In this document: positions 8,431 through 15,796 of the stretch, piece by piece
Layout of the letters: each line of letters begins with the position of its first letter
Position numbering within the stretch: position 1 is the first letter of the stretch
Assembly (NCBI GenBank): GCA_002721165.1
Contig: PBJS01000001.1
Location: 8,174 to 32,909 of the forward strand
DNA from: Legionellales bacterium
Lineage (GTDB): Bacteria > Pseudomonadota > Gammaproteobacteria > Eutrophobiales > Eutrophobiaceae
DNA length: 24,736 nt
Direction: 5' to 3'
Program-made: the position numbers and the translations under genes
Notes under the pieces: model-generated
What the model saw: the letters and a program-made list of their open reading frames with translations, nothing else
Databases searched by the model: none
What the model was told of the DNA's origin: nothing

Positions 8431-9515
8431 AATATATTAAAGATCTTTATCAGATTCGAAAAAAAGAGAATCTAGATAAAGTAATTATTTATACTAAAAA
8501 TTTTAAGTACTCAGGACTGATAAACTATGCAATCAAATTTGCTTTATGGTCTGTAAAAGATAATGGAATTGTATTAATAAAAAATTCAAATAAGCACTAT
8601 AAAAATAAACTAATTCCTCATTCCTATGATTTTAAATTATTAATACACAAAGTTATATCAATTATGAGAAATTTTGATATGGAAGTTAGTATTGATAAAA
8701 AAAATCAAGAAATTGAGATTATAAAAGAGAATATTCCATTTGATAATAATTGGTCTATAGGAGTTATGTTTTCTGGATCTTCCGAAGAATTTAATCAAGT
8801 AGTTGATTCAATTAATGTTCTTCAAAATCTAACACTGAAAAAAGAAGCAAAATTAGAAGTTTTAGTTTGTGGACCATCTATAGAAAGAAAAAAGTTTGAA
8901 AATTTTAGTATAAAGTATGTTGATTACAATGAGAAAAATAATAACAGATTTCTAATAAATAAGAAAAAAAACCATTTAATAAGACAAATGCAATATAGTA
9001 ATTGTTGTGTATTGCATTCGAGAATTTTTTTAGATAAAGATTGTTTATACAATATGCCAAATCACTTTGATGTTATTGTTCCAAAAATATTTTATAAAAA
9101 CAAAGATTTTATTGTACCAGATAATGATTTAATATTTTATCAATGGAATAAAAGTTTTGAATATATTACTTCTGCTCCAACTCTTAAAGATTATAATAGA
9201 TATAGATATCTATCTTTTATGAAAAATGCTATTCCATGTGCTGATGGAGCTTGTTTGATTGCAAAAAAAGAAATTTTTTATGAAAATATGTTAGAAGAAA
9301 AAATTGCTTGGACTGAAGCTGAGGATGTTGAATGGATGAAAAGACTTTATCTTTCAAATAATATTTTGGAACTCTCTTTAGAATCTAAAGCTTTCTCTGT
9401 TACTACTAAAACTTCTAAATTGTTTTTATCAATGCCTTCATATTTAAGATATATATTTAGAAGAATTTTTTATCTTATGAAAGTTGCAAAAGGGAGTATT
9501 CATCGATATGATTAA
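8421..9515 (+). CDS. Glycosyltransferase (GT2-like) with methyltransferase-like N-terminal region
   Basis: 364 residues. Residues about 108-330 look like a GT-A glycosyltransferase: WSIGVMFSGSSEEFNQVVDSI at the start, CVLHSRIFLDKD where the metal-binding acidic motif is expected, CADGACLIAKKEIFYEN, and TEAEDVEWMKRLY near the end, typical of the acceptor-side catalytic acid. Residues 1-95 (VIIYTKNFKYSGLINYAIKF, then DNGIVLIKNS) resemble the second half of a class I methyltransferase fold but lack the SAM-binding first half, so this part may be a vestigial or structural domain. AAAGG lies a few bases before the ATG. The donor and acceptor are unknown. Confidence 0.6.
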   Translation: MELKYIKDLYQIRKKENLDKVIIYTKNFKYSGLINYAIKFALWSVKDNGIVLIKNSNKHYKNKLIPHSYDFKLLIHKVISIMRNFDMEVSIDKKNQEIEIIKENIPFDNNWSIGVMFSGSSEEFNQVVDSINVLQNLTLKKEAKLEVLVCGPSIERKKFENFSIKYVDYNEKNNNRFLINKKKNHLIRQMQYSNCCVLHSRIFLDKDCLYNMPNHFDVIVPKIFYKNKDFIVPDNDLIFYQWNKSFEYITSAPTLKDYNRYRYLSFMKNAIPCADGACLIAKKEIFYENMLEEKIAWTEAEDVEWMKRLYLSNNILELSLESKAFSVTTKTSKLFLSMPSYLRYIFRRIFYLMKVAKGSIHRYD

Positions 9516-10494
9516 TTGTGGAATAATTGGTTATGGTATTATGGGTCAAATTAGACATGAAACTTGTGATTTAATCGATAGATTTAATGTTGTCAAAATT
9601 TATGATCCGAATAATAAAAATATAGTTAGCAATTCACTTTTGGCTAGTTCAGAACAAGAAATAATTGAAAATGAAAATATTGATGTTATTTTTATTTGTA
9701 CCCCAAATTATTTAAATAAAGACTTAACGATAGAATGTATTAAAAACAATAAACATGTTTTTTGTGAAAAGCCTCCGGCTCTAAAATCAAAAGATGTCCT
9801 TGAAATTCAATCTTATGAAAAAGAATCATCATCAATTCTAATGTATGGATTTAACCACCGCCACCACCAAAGTATTGTTGCTTGTAAAAAAATTATTTCT
9901 GAAAAAAAATATGGAGATATATTATGGATTCGAGGAAGGTATGGAAAAAGCGTAGATAAATCTTTTTTGAACAATTGGAGATCAGATTTAAATAAATCTG
10001 GTGGAGGAATTTTAATGGATCAAGGAATTCACATGCTTGATTTATTTTTATATTTTTGTGATAATTTTGATATTGTTAAATCTTTAGTTTCCAATTCTTA
10101 CTGGAATTCTGATATCGAAGATAATGTTTTTGCACTTTTGAGAAATTCTCAAGACGATATTTCAGCTTCATTACATTCAACAATGACACAGTGGAGACAT
10201 CTTTTTTCATTAGAAATTTTTCTAGAATCAGGTTATCTAGTCATCAATGGACTTAATACAAGTAGTGGTACATATGGAGAAGAAACCTTATCGATTGCAC
10301 AAAAAAGATCCACTCCACCTGCAGCCACATGGAAAGATGAAGAAAAAATTAGTTTTAATGATAATTTTTGGGAAACAGAATTATTATATTTTCTTGATTG
10401 TATTAATAATAAACAAAAACCAAAAATGTGTAATTCAAATGATGCATTTAAGATTTTAGATTTAATTGAAAGGATATATGAAGATGGAAAGTAA
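9508..10494 (+). CDS. Gfo/Idh/MocA-family oxidoreductase
   Basis: About 328 residues. The N-terminal Rossmann domain begins CGIIGYGIMGQIRH, followed by VIFICTPNYLNKD and the family's CEKPPAL motif (K88). The substrate domain carries SGGGILMDQGIHMLDLF, with D171 and H175 as the expected catalytic pair. These enzymes oxidise or reduce sugar or inositol hydroxyls with NAD(P). I chose the ATG at 9508, which overlaps the end of the glycosyltransferase and gives the standard short N-terminus; a TTG 24 nt upstream adds residues before the Rossmann strand. A purine-rich AGGGAG lies about 11 nt before the ATG. It is the first gene of the tightly coupled sugar module. Confidence 0.85.
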   Translation: MINCGIIGYGIMGQIRHETCDLIDRFNVVKIYDPNNKNIVSNSLLASSEQEIIENENIDVIFICTPNYLNKDLTIECIKNNKHVFCEKPPALKSKDVLEIQSYEKESSSILMYGFNHRHHQSIVACKKIISEKKYGDILWIRGRYGKSVDKSFLNNWRSDLNKSGGGILMDQGIHMLDLFLYFCDNFDIVKSLVSNSYWNSDIEDNVFALLRNSQDDISASLHSTMTQWRHLFSLEIFLESGYLVINGLNTSSGTYGEETLSIAQKRSTPPAATWKDEEKISFNDNFWETELLYFLDCINNKQKPKMCNSNDAFKILDLIERIYEDGK

Positions 10495-11041
10495 ATGGTT
10501 TAAAGATTATTTTAAACTTTATGATGGCTTATCATTAAATGATGAAATAATAAATCAATTAATAGATCTTAAAAAACAAATACAGGAGAAAGCAAAAGAA
10601 AATTCCATTTTTATTTTTGGCAATGGAGGTAGTGCTGCAATAGCGAGCCATGTTGCGGTTGATTTTTCAAAAAATGCGAAAACCAATATAATGACTTTCA
10701 ACGAATATGATCATATTACATGCCTAGCCAATGATTATGGGTTTAATCAATGGGTTGCTAAAACATTGGAGATGTATGCTAAAGATGGAGATATGGTAAT
10801 TCTAATCAGTTCAAGTGGAAAATCTCAAAATATGGTTAATGCTGCAAATTATGCTAGAAAAAATCAAATTAGTGTTGTTACATTCACTGGTTTTGATATC
10901 AATAATCCTTTAAAAGCTATTGGAGATATTAATTTTTGGGTTGATAGTAAAGCTTATAATATTATAGAAATGATACACCAAATTTGGCTTTTATCCGTAT
11001 GTGATTCAATTATTGGAAAAGCAGAATATAGTGCGAGTTAA
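10484..11041 (+). CDS. SIS-domain sugar-phosphate isomerase (GmhA-like)
   Basis: About 185 residues, matching the length of GmhA-type sedoheptulose-7-phosphate isomerases. It shows the phosphosugar-binding signatures IFGNGGSAAIASHVAVDF (NGGSAA at 47-52) and LISSSGKSQN (109-114), plus the C-terminal IIEMIHQIWLLSVCD helix that in GmhA carries catalytic Glu and His. GmhA converts sedoheptulose 7-phosphate to D-glycero-D-manno-heptose 7-phosphate; the substrate here could be another ketose phosphate. ATGs at 10478 and 10484 are both in frame; the GAAAGGA at 10468-10474 is 9 nt from the second, which I prefer. The gene overlaps the oxidoreductase by 11 nt. No heptose kinase of the HddA/HldE type follows. 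Confidence 0.8.
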   Translation: MESKWFKDYFKLYDGLSLNDEIINQLIDLKKQIQEKAKENSIFIFGNGGSAAIASHVAVDFSKNAKTNIMTFNEYDHITCLANDYGFNQWVAKTLEMYAKDGDMVILISSSGKSQNMVNAANYARKNQISVVTFTGFDINNPLKAIGDINFWVDSKAYNIIEMIHQIWLLSVCDSIIGKAEYSAS

Positions 11042-11043
11042 GG

Positions 11044-11952
11044 ATGAAAAGAAAAGTAGTTATTACTCCATCTAGCTTTGGTCAAGTTAGTTCTAAGCCT
11101 TTGGAAGAATTAAAACAATATTTTGATGATATTGTTATCAATAATACTGGTAAAAAAATTCCCAGTTCTGATGTAGTAAATTTTTATGATAATACTCAAT
11201 ATTCAATCGCAGGTTTAGAGGATTTAAGTAGTAATATTCTTTCTCATTTACCAAATCTTCGAGTTATTTCTAGGGTAGGAATTGGTTTAGATAATATCGA
11301 TTTAAAATATACTAGTGATAATAATATCAAAGTACTTAACACTCCAGATCCCCCAACTGATGCAGTATCTGAAATGACTATTACTGCTGCTTTATCTTTA
11401 TCTAGAAATTTAATTAATTATAATAAAGATTTACACATGGAACATTGGAATAAATCAGTAAGTAATAGTTTGAAAAATAGAAATGTATTTATAATAGGAT
11501 TTGGAAGAATTGGCCAAAAAGTAGGAAAATATTTTAGTTTTTTTGGATCTAAAGTTTGCTATTACGATCCATATATTGAAAGTAAAAATATAGATAATAT
11601 TTTCAAAAAAATTGAGTTTAAAGAAGGATTACTTCAAGCTGATATTATAAGCATTCATTCAAGTTCAAAATCAGAATTGCTAGGAGATGCAGAGTTTAAA
11701 TTAATGAAAGATAATGTTATTATTTTAAATAGCAGTAGAGGATATCATATAAATGAATTAGCTCTGTTTCAAAACCTAAAAAGTAAAAAAGTATCATCGT
11801 GTTGGATTGATGTTTTTAGAGAAGAACCATATAAAGGAGATTTAATAACACTTGATAATGCAATTCTTACTCCACATATTTCAACATATACAAAAATATG
11901 CAGAGAAGAAATGGAAATGCAAGCTGTTCAAAATTTATTAAATGAAATTTAA
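11044..11952 (+). CDS. D-isomer-specific 2-hydroxyacid dehydrogenase
   Basis: 302 residues with the two-domain fold of the SerA/2-hydroxyacid dehydrogenase family. Landmarks are VISRVGIGLDNID (75-86), the NAD-binding GFGRIG (152-157) followed by an acidic YYDPY strand end, NSSRGYHINE with catalytic R232, WIDVFREEPY with the Glu, and LTPHIST with H278. All three active-site residues (Arg, Glu, His) are present, so it should be active. It lacks the C-terminal ACT domain of many SerA proteins. In this operon a 2-keto or 2-hydroxy acid intermediate is a likely substrate, consistent with the aldolase two genes on. It starts 2 nt after the isomerase stop. Confidence 0.85.
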   Translation: MKRKVVITPSSFGQVSSKPLEELKQYFDDIVINNTGKKIPSSDVVNFYDNTQYSIAGLEDLSSNILSHLPNLRVISRVGIGLDNIDLKYTSDNNIKVLNTPDPPTDAVSEMTITAALSLSRNLINYNKDLHMEHWNKSVSNSLKNRNVFIIGFGRIGQKVGKYFSFFGSKVCYYDPYIESKNIDNIFKKIEFKEGLLQADIISIHSSSKSELLGDAEFKLMKDNVIILNSSRGYHINELALFQNLKSKKVSSCWIDVFREEPYKGDLITLDNAILTPHISTYTKICREEMEMQAVQNLLNEI

Positions 11953-12691
11953 GAGAATGGAATTTAAAGGTAAAAACGTTTTAATCACTGGTGGCACAAA
12001 AGGAATAGGCCAACATATAGCAAATGCTTTTTATAGTCACGGAGCCAAAGTGATAGTTCTTGGAACTAATTCAAAAAGAATTAATGATATTAATTTAAAA
12101 AACAATGCTGATTTTGTTGCAGTTAAGTGTGATTTTACTGATAAAAATTTTATAAAAGATTTATCTAGTCAATTAGATCAATACAAAACAATTGATGTTC
12201 TGATTAACAATGCAGGCATTAACAAAATAGATAATTTTATCGAAACAAAAGATAAAGATTATCATAATATCCACTCTGTTAATCTTTATGCACCTTATCA
12301 GATTTCCAAATTAATAGTACATAAAATGCTTAATAATAATTTTGGAAGAATAATCAATATTTCATCTATTTTTGGTAAACTATCTAAAGAAAAAAGATCT
12401 CTTTATTCAATGTCAAAATTTGGATTACATGGTCTTACAGTTGCTCTTGCAGCGGAATTATCGAAAAAAGGTATTTTAACTAATACGGTATCACCTGGAT
12501 TTATTAATACAGACCTGACAAGAAAAATTTTATCTAAAAAAGAAATGAATGATTTATCTAAATCTGTTCCAATTGGAAGATTTGGAGATCCAGAAGAGAT
12601 AGCATCAATTATCTTGTTTCTAGCTAGCGAAAAAAATACATATATAACAGGTCAAAATATTATGATTGATGGGGGATTTTCAATTGTCTAA
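11942..12691 (+). CDS. Short-chain dehydrogenase/reductase (FabG-like)
   Basis: Up to 249 residues of classical SDR. It has VLITGGTKGIGQHIANAF (cofactor loop 16-23), LINNAGINK (88-95), NISSIFGK with the serine, and the catalytic YSMSK (Y155, K159), then SPGFINTDLT and a C-terminal YITGQNIMIDGG typical of FabG relatives. It should reduce or oxidise a sugar or cyclitol carbonyl with NAD(P)H. The ATG at 11942 overlaps the previous gene by 11 nt; an in-frame ATG at 11957 gives the family's usual short N-terminus (MEFKGKNVL) and may be the true start. Neither has a well-spaced ribosome site. Fatty-acid FabG function is unlikely from the context. Confidence 0.85.
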   Translation: MKFKRMEFKGKNVLITGGTKGIGQHIANAFYSHGAKVIVLGTNSKRINDINLKNNADFVAVKCDFTDKNFIKDLSSQLDQYKTIDVLINNAGINKIDNFIETKDKDYHNIHSVNLYAPYQISKLIVHKMLNNNFGRIINISSIFGKLSKEKRSLYSMSKFGLHGLTVALAAELSKKGILTNTVSPGFINTDLTRKILSKKEMNDLSKSVPIGRFGDPEEIASIILFLASEKNTYITGQNIMIDGGFSIV

Positions 12692-13748
12692 TGAATGTTT
12701 TGAAGTAAAATCAACCTTTGGAAATTACTTGGTTGATTTTAGTAGCCATAAAGAGTTTTTAGATAATACTGATCATGCAAAAACAATTTTAGTGATAGAT
12801 AAAACTATCTATAAATCTTTCCAATCATCATTTACAAGTTTTCTCGAAAAAAATATTTTAGTAATTGACTCATCTGAAAAATCAAAAAGTTTTGAATATT
12901 CAACCACAATATTAAATGAATTACTTAAAAAAAAGATAAAAAAAGATTACACTTTAATTGCAATAGGTGGAGGTACTTTGCAAGATTTAACTGCTTTCGC
13001 AGCTTCCATAATTTATAGAGGGATAGAATGGAATTTTATCCCTACTACACTCCTTGCACAATGTGATAGTTGTATAGGTAGCAAAACATCAATTAATTTT
13101 CGATCATACAAGAATGTTCTTGGAAATTTCTATCCGCCTAAAAAAGTAATTATTGATATTAAATTTTTAGAATCACTACCAAGTGTTGAGATTAAAAGCG
13201 GTATAGGAGAAATGACTCATTATTTCTATTTTGAAGATAGTATTTTTTTAAAAGAAATTTTTGCTAATTATGATGAATTAGTAACAAAAAAACAATCTAT
13301 TCTTCCTTTCATAAAAGAATCTTTAAGAATTAAAAAAAATGTTATCGAAATAGATGAATTTGATACAGGGATTAGAAACAATTTTCAATTTGGGCACACT
13401 TTTGGTCATGCTATTGAAACAGCGACTAATTATCAAATAAATCATGGTCAAGCAGTAACTATTGGGATGGGAATATCGATGTATATTTCTATGAAAGAAA
13501 AATTAATGAGCAAATCTGATTTTTTATTGAACCATCAATTAATTTCTAAAAATTTCCCTGAATTTAATTTTAACTCTTTTGATTTTAATTCCTTTTATGA
13601 TGCTTTAATTAAAGATAAAAAAAATATTGAAAATTATGTAGTTTGTATCTTGATAGAAAAACCTGGTTTATTAAAAAAATCAATGATTGAAATTAATAGC
13701 AATCTAAAAGGAAATTTGCAAAAATATTTTGAGGAGTATCAATCGTGA
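12684..13748 (+). CDS. 3-dehydroquinate-synthase-like sugar phosphate cyclase
   Basis: About 354 residues of the AroB/sugar-phosphate-cyclase superfamily. The NAD site GGGTLQDLTAFAAS is followed by YRGIEWNFIPTTLLAQCDS, KNVLGNFYPPKKVIID and LPSVEIKSGIGEM. The zinc ligands appear kept: Glu in GEMTH, His in FGHTFGHAIE and His in NHGQAV. It differs from housekeeping AroB at several sites: GGGVxGD is GGGTLQD, VGGKT is IGSKT, and the lysine after the zinc Glu (usual ExIKYG) is replaced in EMTHYF. Substrates in this superfamily include DAHP and sedoheptulose 7-phosphate (valiolone-type cyclases). I prefer the TTG at 12684, 7 nt after GGGGGA (12671-12676); an ATG at 12669 is possible. Confidence 0.8.
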   Translation: MSNECFEVKSTFGNYLVDFSSHKEFLDNTDHAKTILVIDKTIYKSFQSSFTSFLEKNILVIDSSEKSKSFEYSTTILNELLKKKIKKDYTLIAIGGGTLQDLTAFAASIIYRGIEWNFIPTTLLAQCDSCIGSKTSINFRSYKNVLGNFYPPKKVIIDIKFLESLPSVEIKSGIGEMTHYFYFEDSIFLKEIFANYDELVTKKQSILPFIKESLRIKKNVIEIDEFDTGIRNNFQFGHTFGHAIETATNYQINHGQAVTIGMGISMYISMKEKLMSKSDFLLNHQLISKNFPEFNFNSFDFNSFYDALIKDKKNIENYVVCILIEKPGLLKKSMIEINSNLKGNLQKYFEEYQS

Positions 13749-14488
13749 AAAAACAAAAAAGTATAGGTACATGGATTTGTTCTCATAATTCTATTAATCT
13801 TGAAATTTTAAAAAATTCAAAATTTGATTGGTTTACAATCGATTTAGAACATTCAGCAATGACCTTAGATTTGTGTTTTGATATTATATCTTATCTAAAA
13901 AGTTCATCTAATAAATCATGTTTTGTAAGAATGAGTGACTTGAGTCAATCAAATATAAAGAGAGTGTTAGATTTTGGTGCTGATGGTATCATCTTACCTA
14001 TGGTGAAAAATAAAAATGAAATTGACAATATTATTGATGCTGCTCATTATCCTCCATTAGGTTCGAGAGGTACAGGATTGTTTAGAGCACAAGAACATGG
14101 AGATAGATTAGAAGATTATATCAAGGAATCATACGAAAATACCAAAATAATTATTCAAATTGAACATATCGATGCAATAGACAATTTCCACGATTTTTTG
14201 CAATATGATGCTATTAACGGTTTTATTATTGGGCCTTATGATTTAAGTGCATCTTTAGGAAAACCGGGAGACTTTGAAAATAAAAAATTTAAAAATGCTA
14301 TAGAAAAATTTGAATCTTTATGTTTAAAAACAAAAAAAGATATGGGTTACCATATGGCATTTCCTGATTCAAAAAAACTAAAAGGATTGTTAAAATCAGG
14401 GTATAATTTTATTGGATATAGCACTGATATTTTGCTATTTAAAACACAAATTGATGTTGTAAATAAGGATATATCAAATTGTGTATGA
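13745..14488 (+). CDS. HpcH/HpaI-family class II aldolase
   Basis: 247 residues of the phosphoenolpyruvate/pyruvate-type TIM-barrel family (HpcH, GarL, macrophomate synthase). Visible motifs are FTIDLEH (base H36), FVRM (R62), LDFGADGIILPMV, the signature HYPPLGSRGTG, IIQIEH with metal ligand E140, and IIGPYDLSASLG with D166. These positions mirror the known His/Arg/Glu/Asp active-site set. Family members add pyruvate to, or split it from, an aldehyde to make 2-keto-3-deoxy-4-hydroxy acids, a route to an ulosonic acid. The GTG start overlaps the cyclase stop (GTGA), with GAGGAG about 9 nt upstream. The aldehyde partner cannot be read from sequence. Confidence 0.85.
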   Translation: MKKQKSIGTWICSHNSINLEILKNSKFDWFTIDLEHSAMTLDLCFDIISYLKSSSNKSCFVRMSDLSQSNIKRVLDFGADGIILPMVKNKNEIDNIIDAAHYPPLGSRGTGLFRAQEHGDRLEDYIKESYENTKIIIQIEHIDAIDNFHDFLQYDAINGFIIGPYDLSASLGKPGDFENKKFKNAIEKFESLCLKTKKDMGYHMAFPDSKKLKGLLKSGYNFIGYSTDILLFKTQIDVVNKDISNCV

Positions 14489-15149
14489 AGATAAGAAAAT
14501 TGCAGCTCTAATTTTTCTTAGAGAATATTCGTCAAGGGTTACTAATAAAAACTTAAGAGATTTTCATGGAAAGCCATTATTTCGTATAATACTAGAAACA
14601 TTAAAAAATTCAAAATATATCGATCAAATTATTTTAAATACCCCTTCACAAAAAATTATTGATAAATCTTCTGATTTAGATTTAAAAATTCATAAACGTC
14701 CACAATGGTTAGATGAAATCAATACAAATGAAGCAAATGCTATTATTGATTATGATTTATCGAAATCTTCCTTTGAATATTATATTCAGACTCATTCAAC
14801 TAATCCTCTTTTAAGCATACAGACAATTGATAATTCTATTGAAGTTTTTTTTAATAATATTGATAAATATGATTCTTTATTTTCTGTCACATCATTTAAA
14901 AAGAGATTCTATCATAAAGATTTTTCTTCGATTAATCATGACTACAAAAATCTTCAGCCCACACAAGAAATTGATCCTTTATTTATGGAAAATTCATGTA
15001 TTTATATTTTTTCAAAAGACTCTTTTTTAAAAGAGAAAAATAGAATTGGAACTAAACCCTATATTTATGAAACTGATTTTTTTGAATCTGTTGATATTGA
15101 TACAGAACAAGATTTTAAACTTGCACATTTAATCAAAAGTTTGTCATGA
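14481..15149 (+). CDS. CMP-sugar-acid synthetase-like cytidylyltransferase
   Basis: 222 residues, similar in length to bacterial NeuA-type CMP-sialate synthetases. It contains ALIFLREYSSRVTNKNL where the family has ARGGSKRIPxKN (the two Gly become Glu-Tyr, while R, S, R and KN remain), FHGKPLFRIILETL, RPQWLDE, QTHSTNPLLS for the usual lqpTSPL, MENSCIYIF and VDIDTEQDFKLA. It should activate a 2-keto-3-deoxy sugar acid, or a related compound, with CTP. The GTG start overlaps the aldolase by 8 nt, and the stop overlaps the next gene as ATGA. Placement right after an HpcH/HpaI aldolase makes the aldolase product its likely substrate. No KdsB or NeuB homologue is in the window. Confidence 0.75.
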   Translation: MYEDKKIAALIFLREYSSRVTNKNLRDFHGKPLFRIILETLKNSKYIDQIILNTPSQKIIDKSSDLDLKIHKRPQWLDEINTNEANAIIDYDLSKSSFEYYIQTHSTNPLLSIQTIDNSIEVFFNNIDKYDSLFSVTSFKKRFYHKDFSSINHDYKNLQPTQEIDPLFMENSCIYIFSKDSFLKEKNRIGTKPYIYETDFFESVDIDTEQDFKLAHLIKSLS

Positions 15150-15796
15150 AGTTTATCCAGTTGTCTTATAATATGAATGAAAATACTCCATCTTATGGTG
15201 GAAGACACAAAGTATCTATAAAGCCCTTTGAAAAAATAAAGAATGGCAATACAGCTAATTCATACAAGGTACATTTTTATAATCATATAGGTACTCATAT
15301 AGATTGTCCTAATCATTTTTTTAATTCAGGAAAAAAGATAACTGATTATAGTATTAATGATTTGTTATTTAATAATCCACAGATTATAGATGTTGATTTA
15401 TCAAAAAAAAATGAAATTAGTTCGAAAACTATTTTAAGCGAGATCAATAAAAATGCTGATATTATATTATTTAGAACTTTTTTTAGTAAATATCGTCATT
15501 CTAAAAAATATATTAACGATTATCCAGTTTTTACATCAGAGTTTGTATGTTTTTTAATTAAAGAGTGTGTAAATTTGCGAACTATTGGTTTTGATATAAT
15601 TTCATTAACATCTCCAATTAATAAAGATGAGGGGAAAAAAGCTCACCAGTTACTTTTGGGAAATGAAAAGCCGATTTTAATCATAGAAGATATGAATTTG
15701 GAAAATTATACAAATAATATTAAAAATATATTAGTAGCACCTTTTAATTTTGAAAAAATTGACAGTGCACCATGCAATGTTTATGGAATCATTTAA
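15146..15796 (+). CDS. Cyclase-family metal hydrolase (kynurenine-formamidase fold)
   Basis: 216 residues. The metal-binding signature HIGTHIDCPNHF (H47, H51, D53, H57) defines the 'cyclase' family that includes kynurenine formamidase and isatin hydrolase. The C-terminal half keeps GFDIISLTSPIN, AHQLLL and ILIIEDMNL, which supply the catalytic His and Glu. It is probably an active metal-dependent hydrolase or dehydratase acting on an amide, lactone or similar bond. The ATG overlaps the cytidylyltransferase stop by 4 nt, so it belongs to the sugar module and not to tryptophan catabolism. Its role in glycan synthesis (deformylation, lactone opening) is unknown to me. Confidence 0.75.
   Translation: MKFIQLSYNMNENTPSYGGRHKVSIKPFEKIKNGNTANSYKVHFYNHIGTHIDCPNHFFNSGKKITDYSINDLLFNNPQIIDVDLSKKNEISSKTILSEINKNADIILFRTFFSKYRHSKKYINDYPVFTSEFVCFLIKECVNLRTIGFDIISLTSPINKDEGKKAHQLLLGNEKPILIIEDMNLENYTNNIKNILVAPFNFEKIDSAPCNVYGII

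Noticed and set aside
10466..10483. TTG start at 10466 for the SIS isomerase
   Set aside because: No ribosome site precedes it, while GAAAGGA is well spaced for the ATG at 10484.
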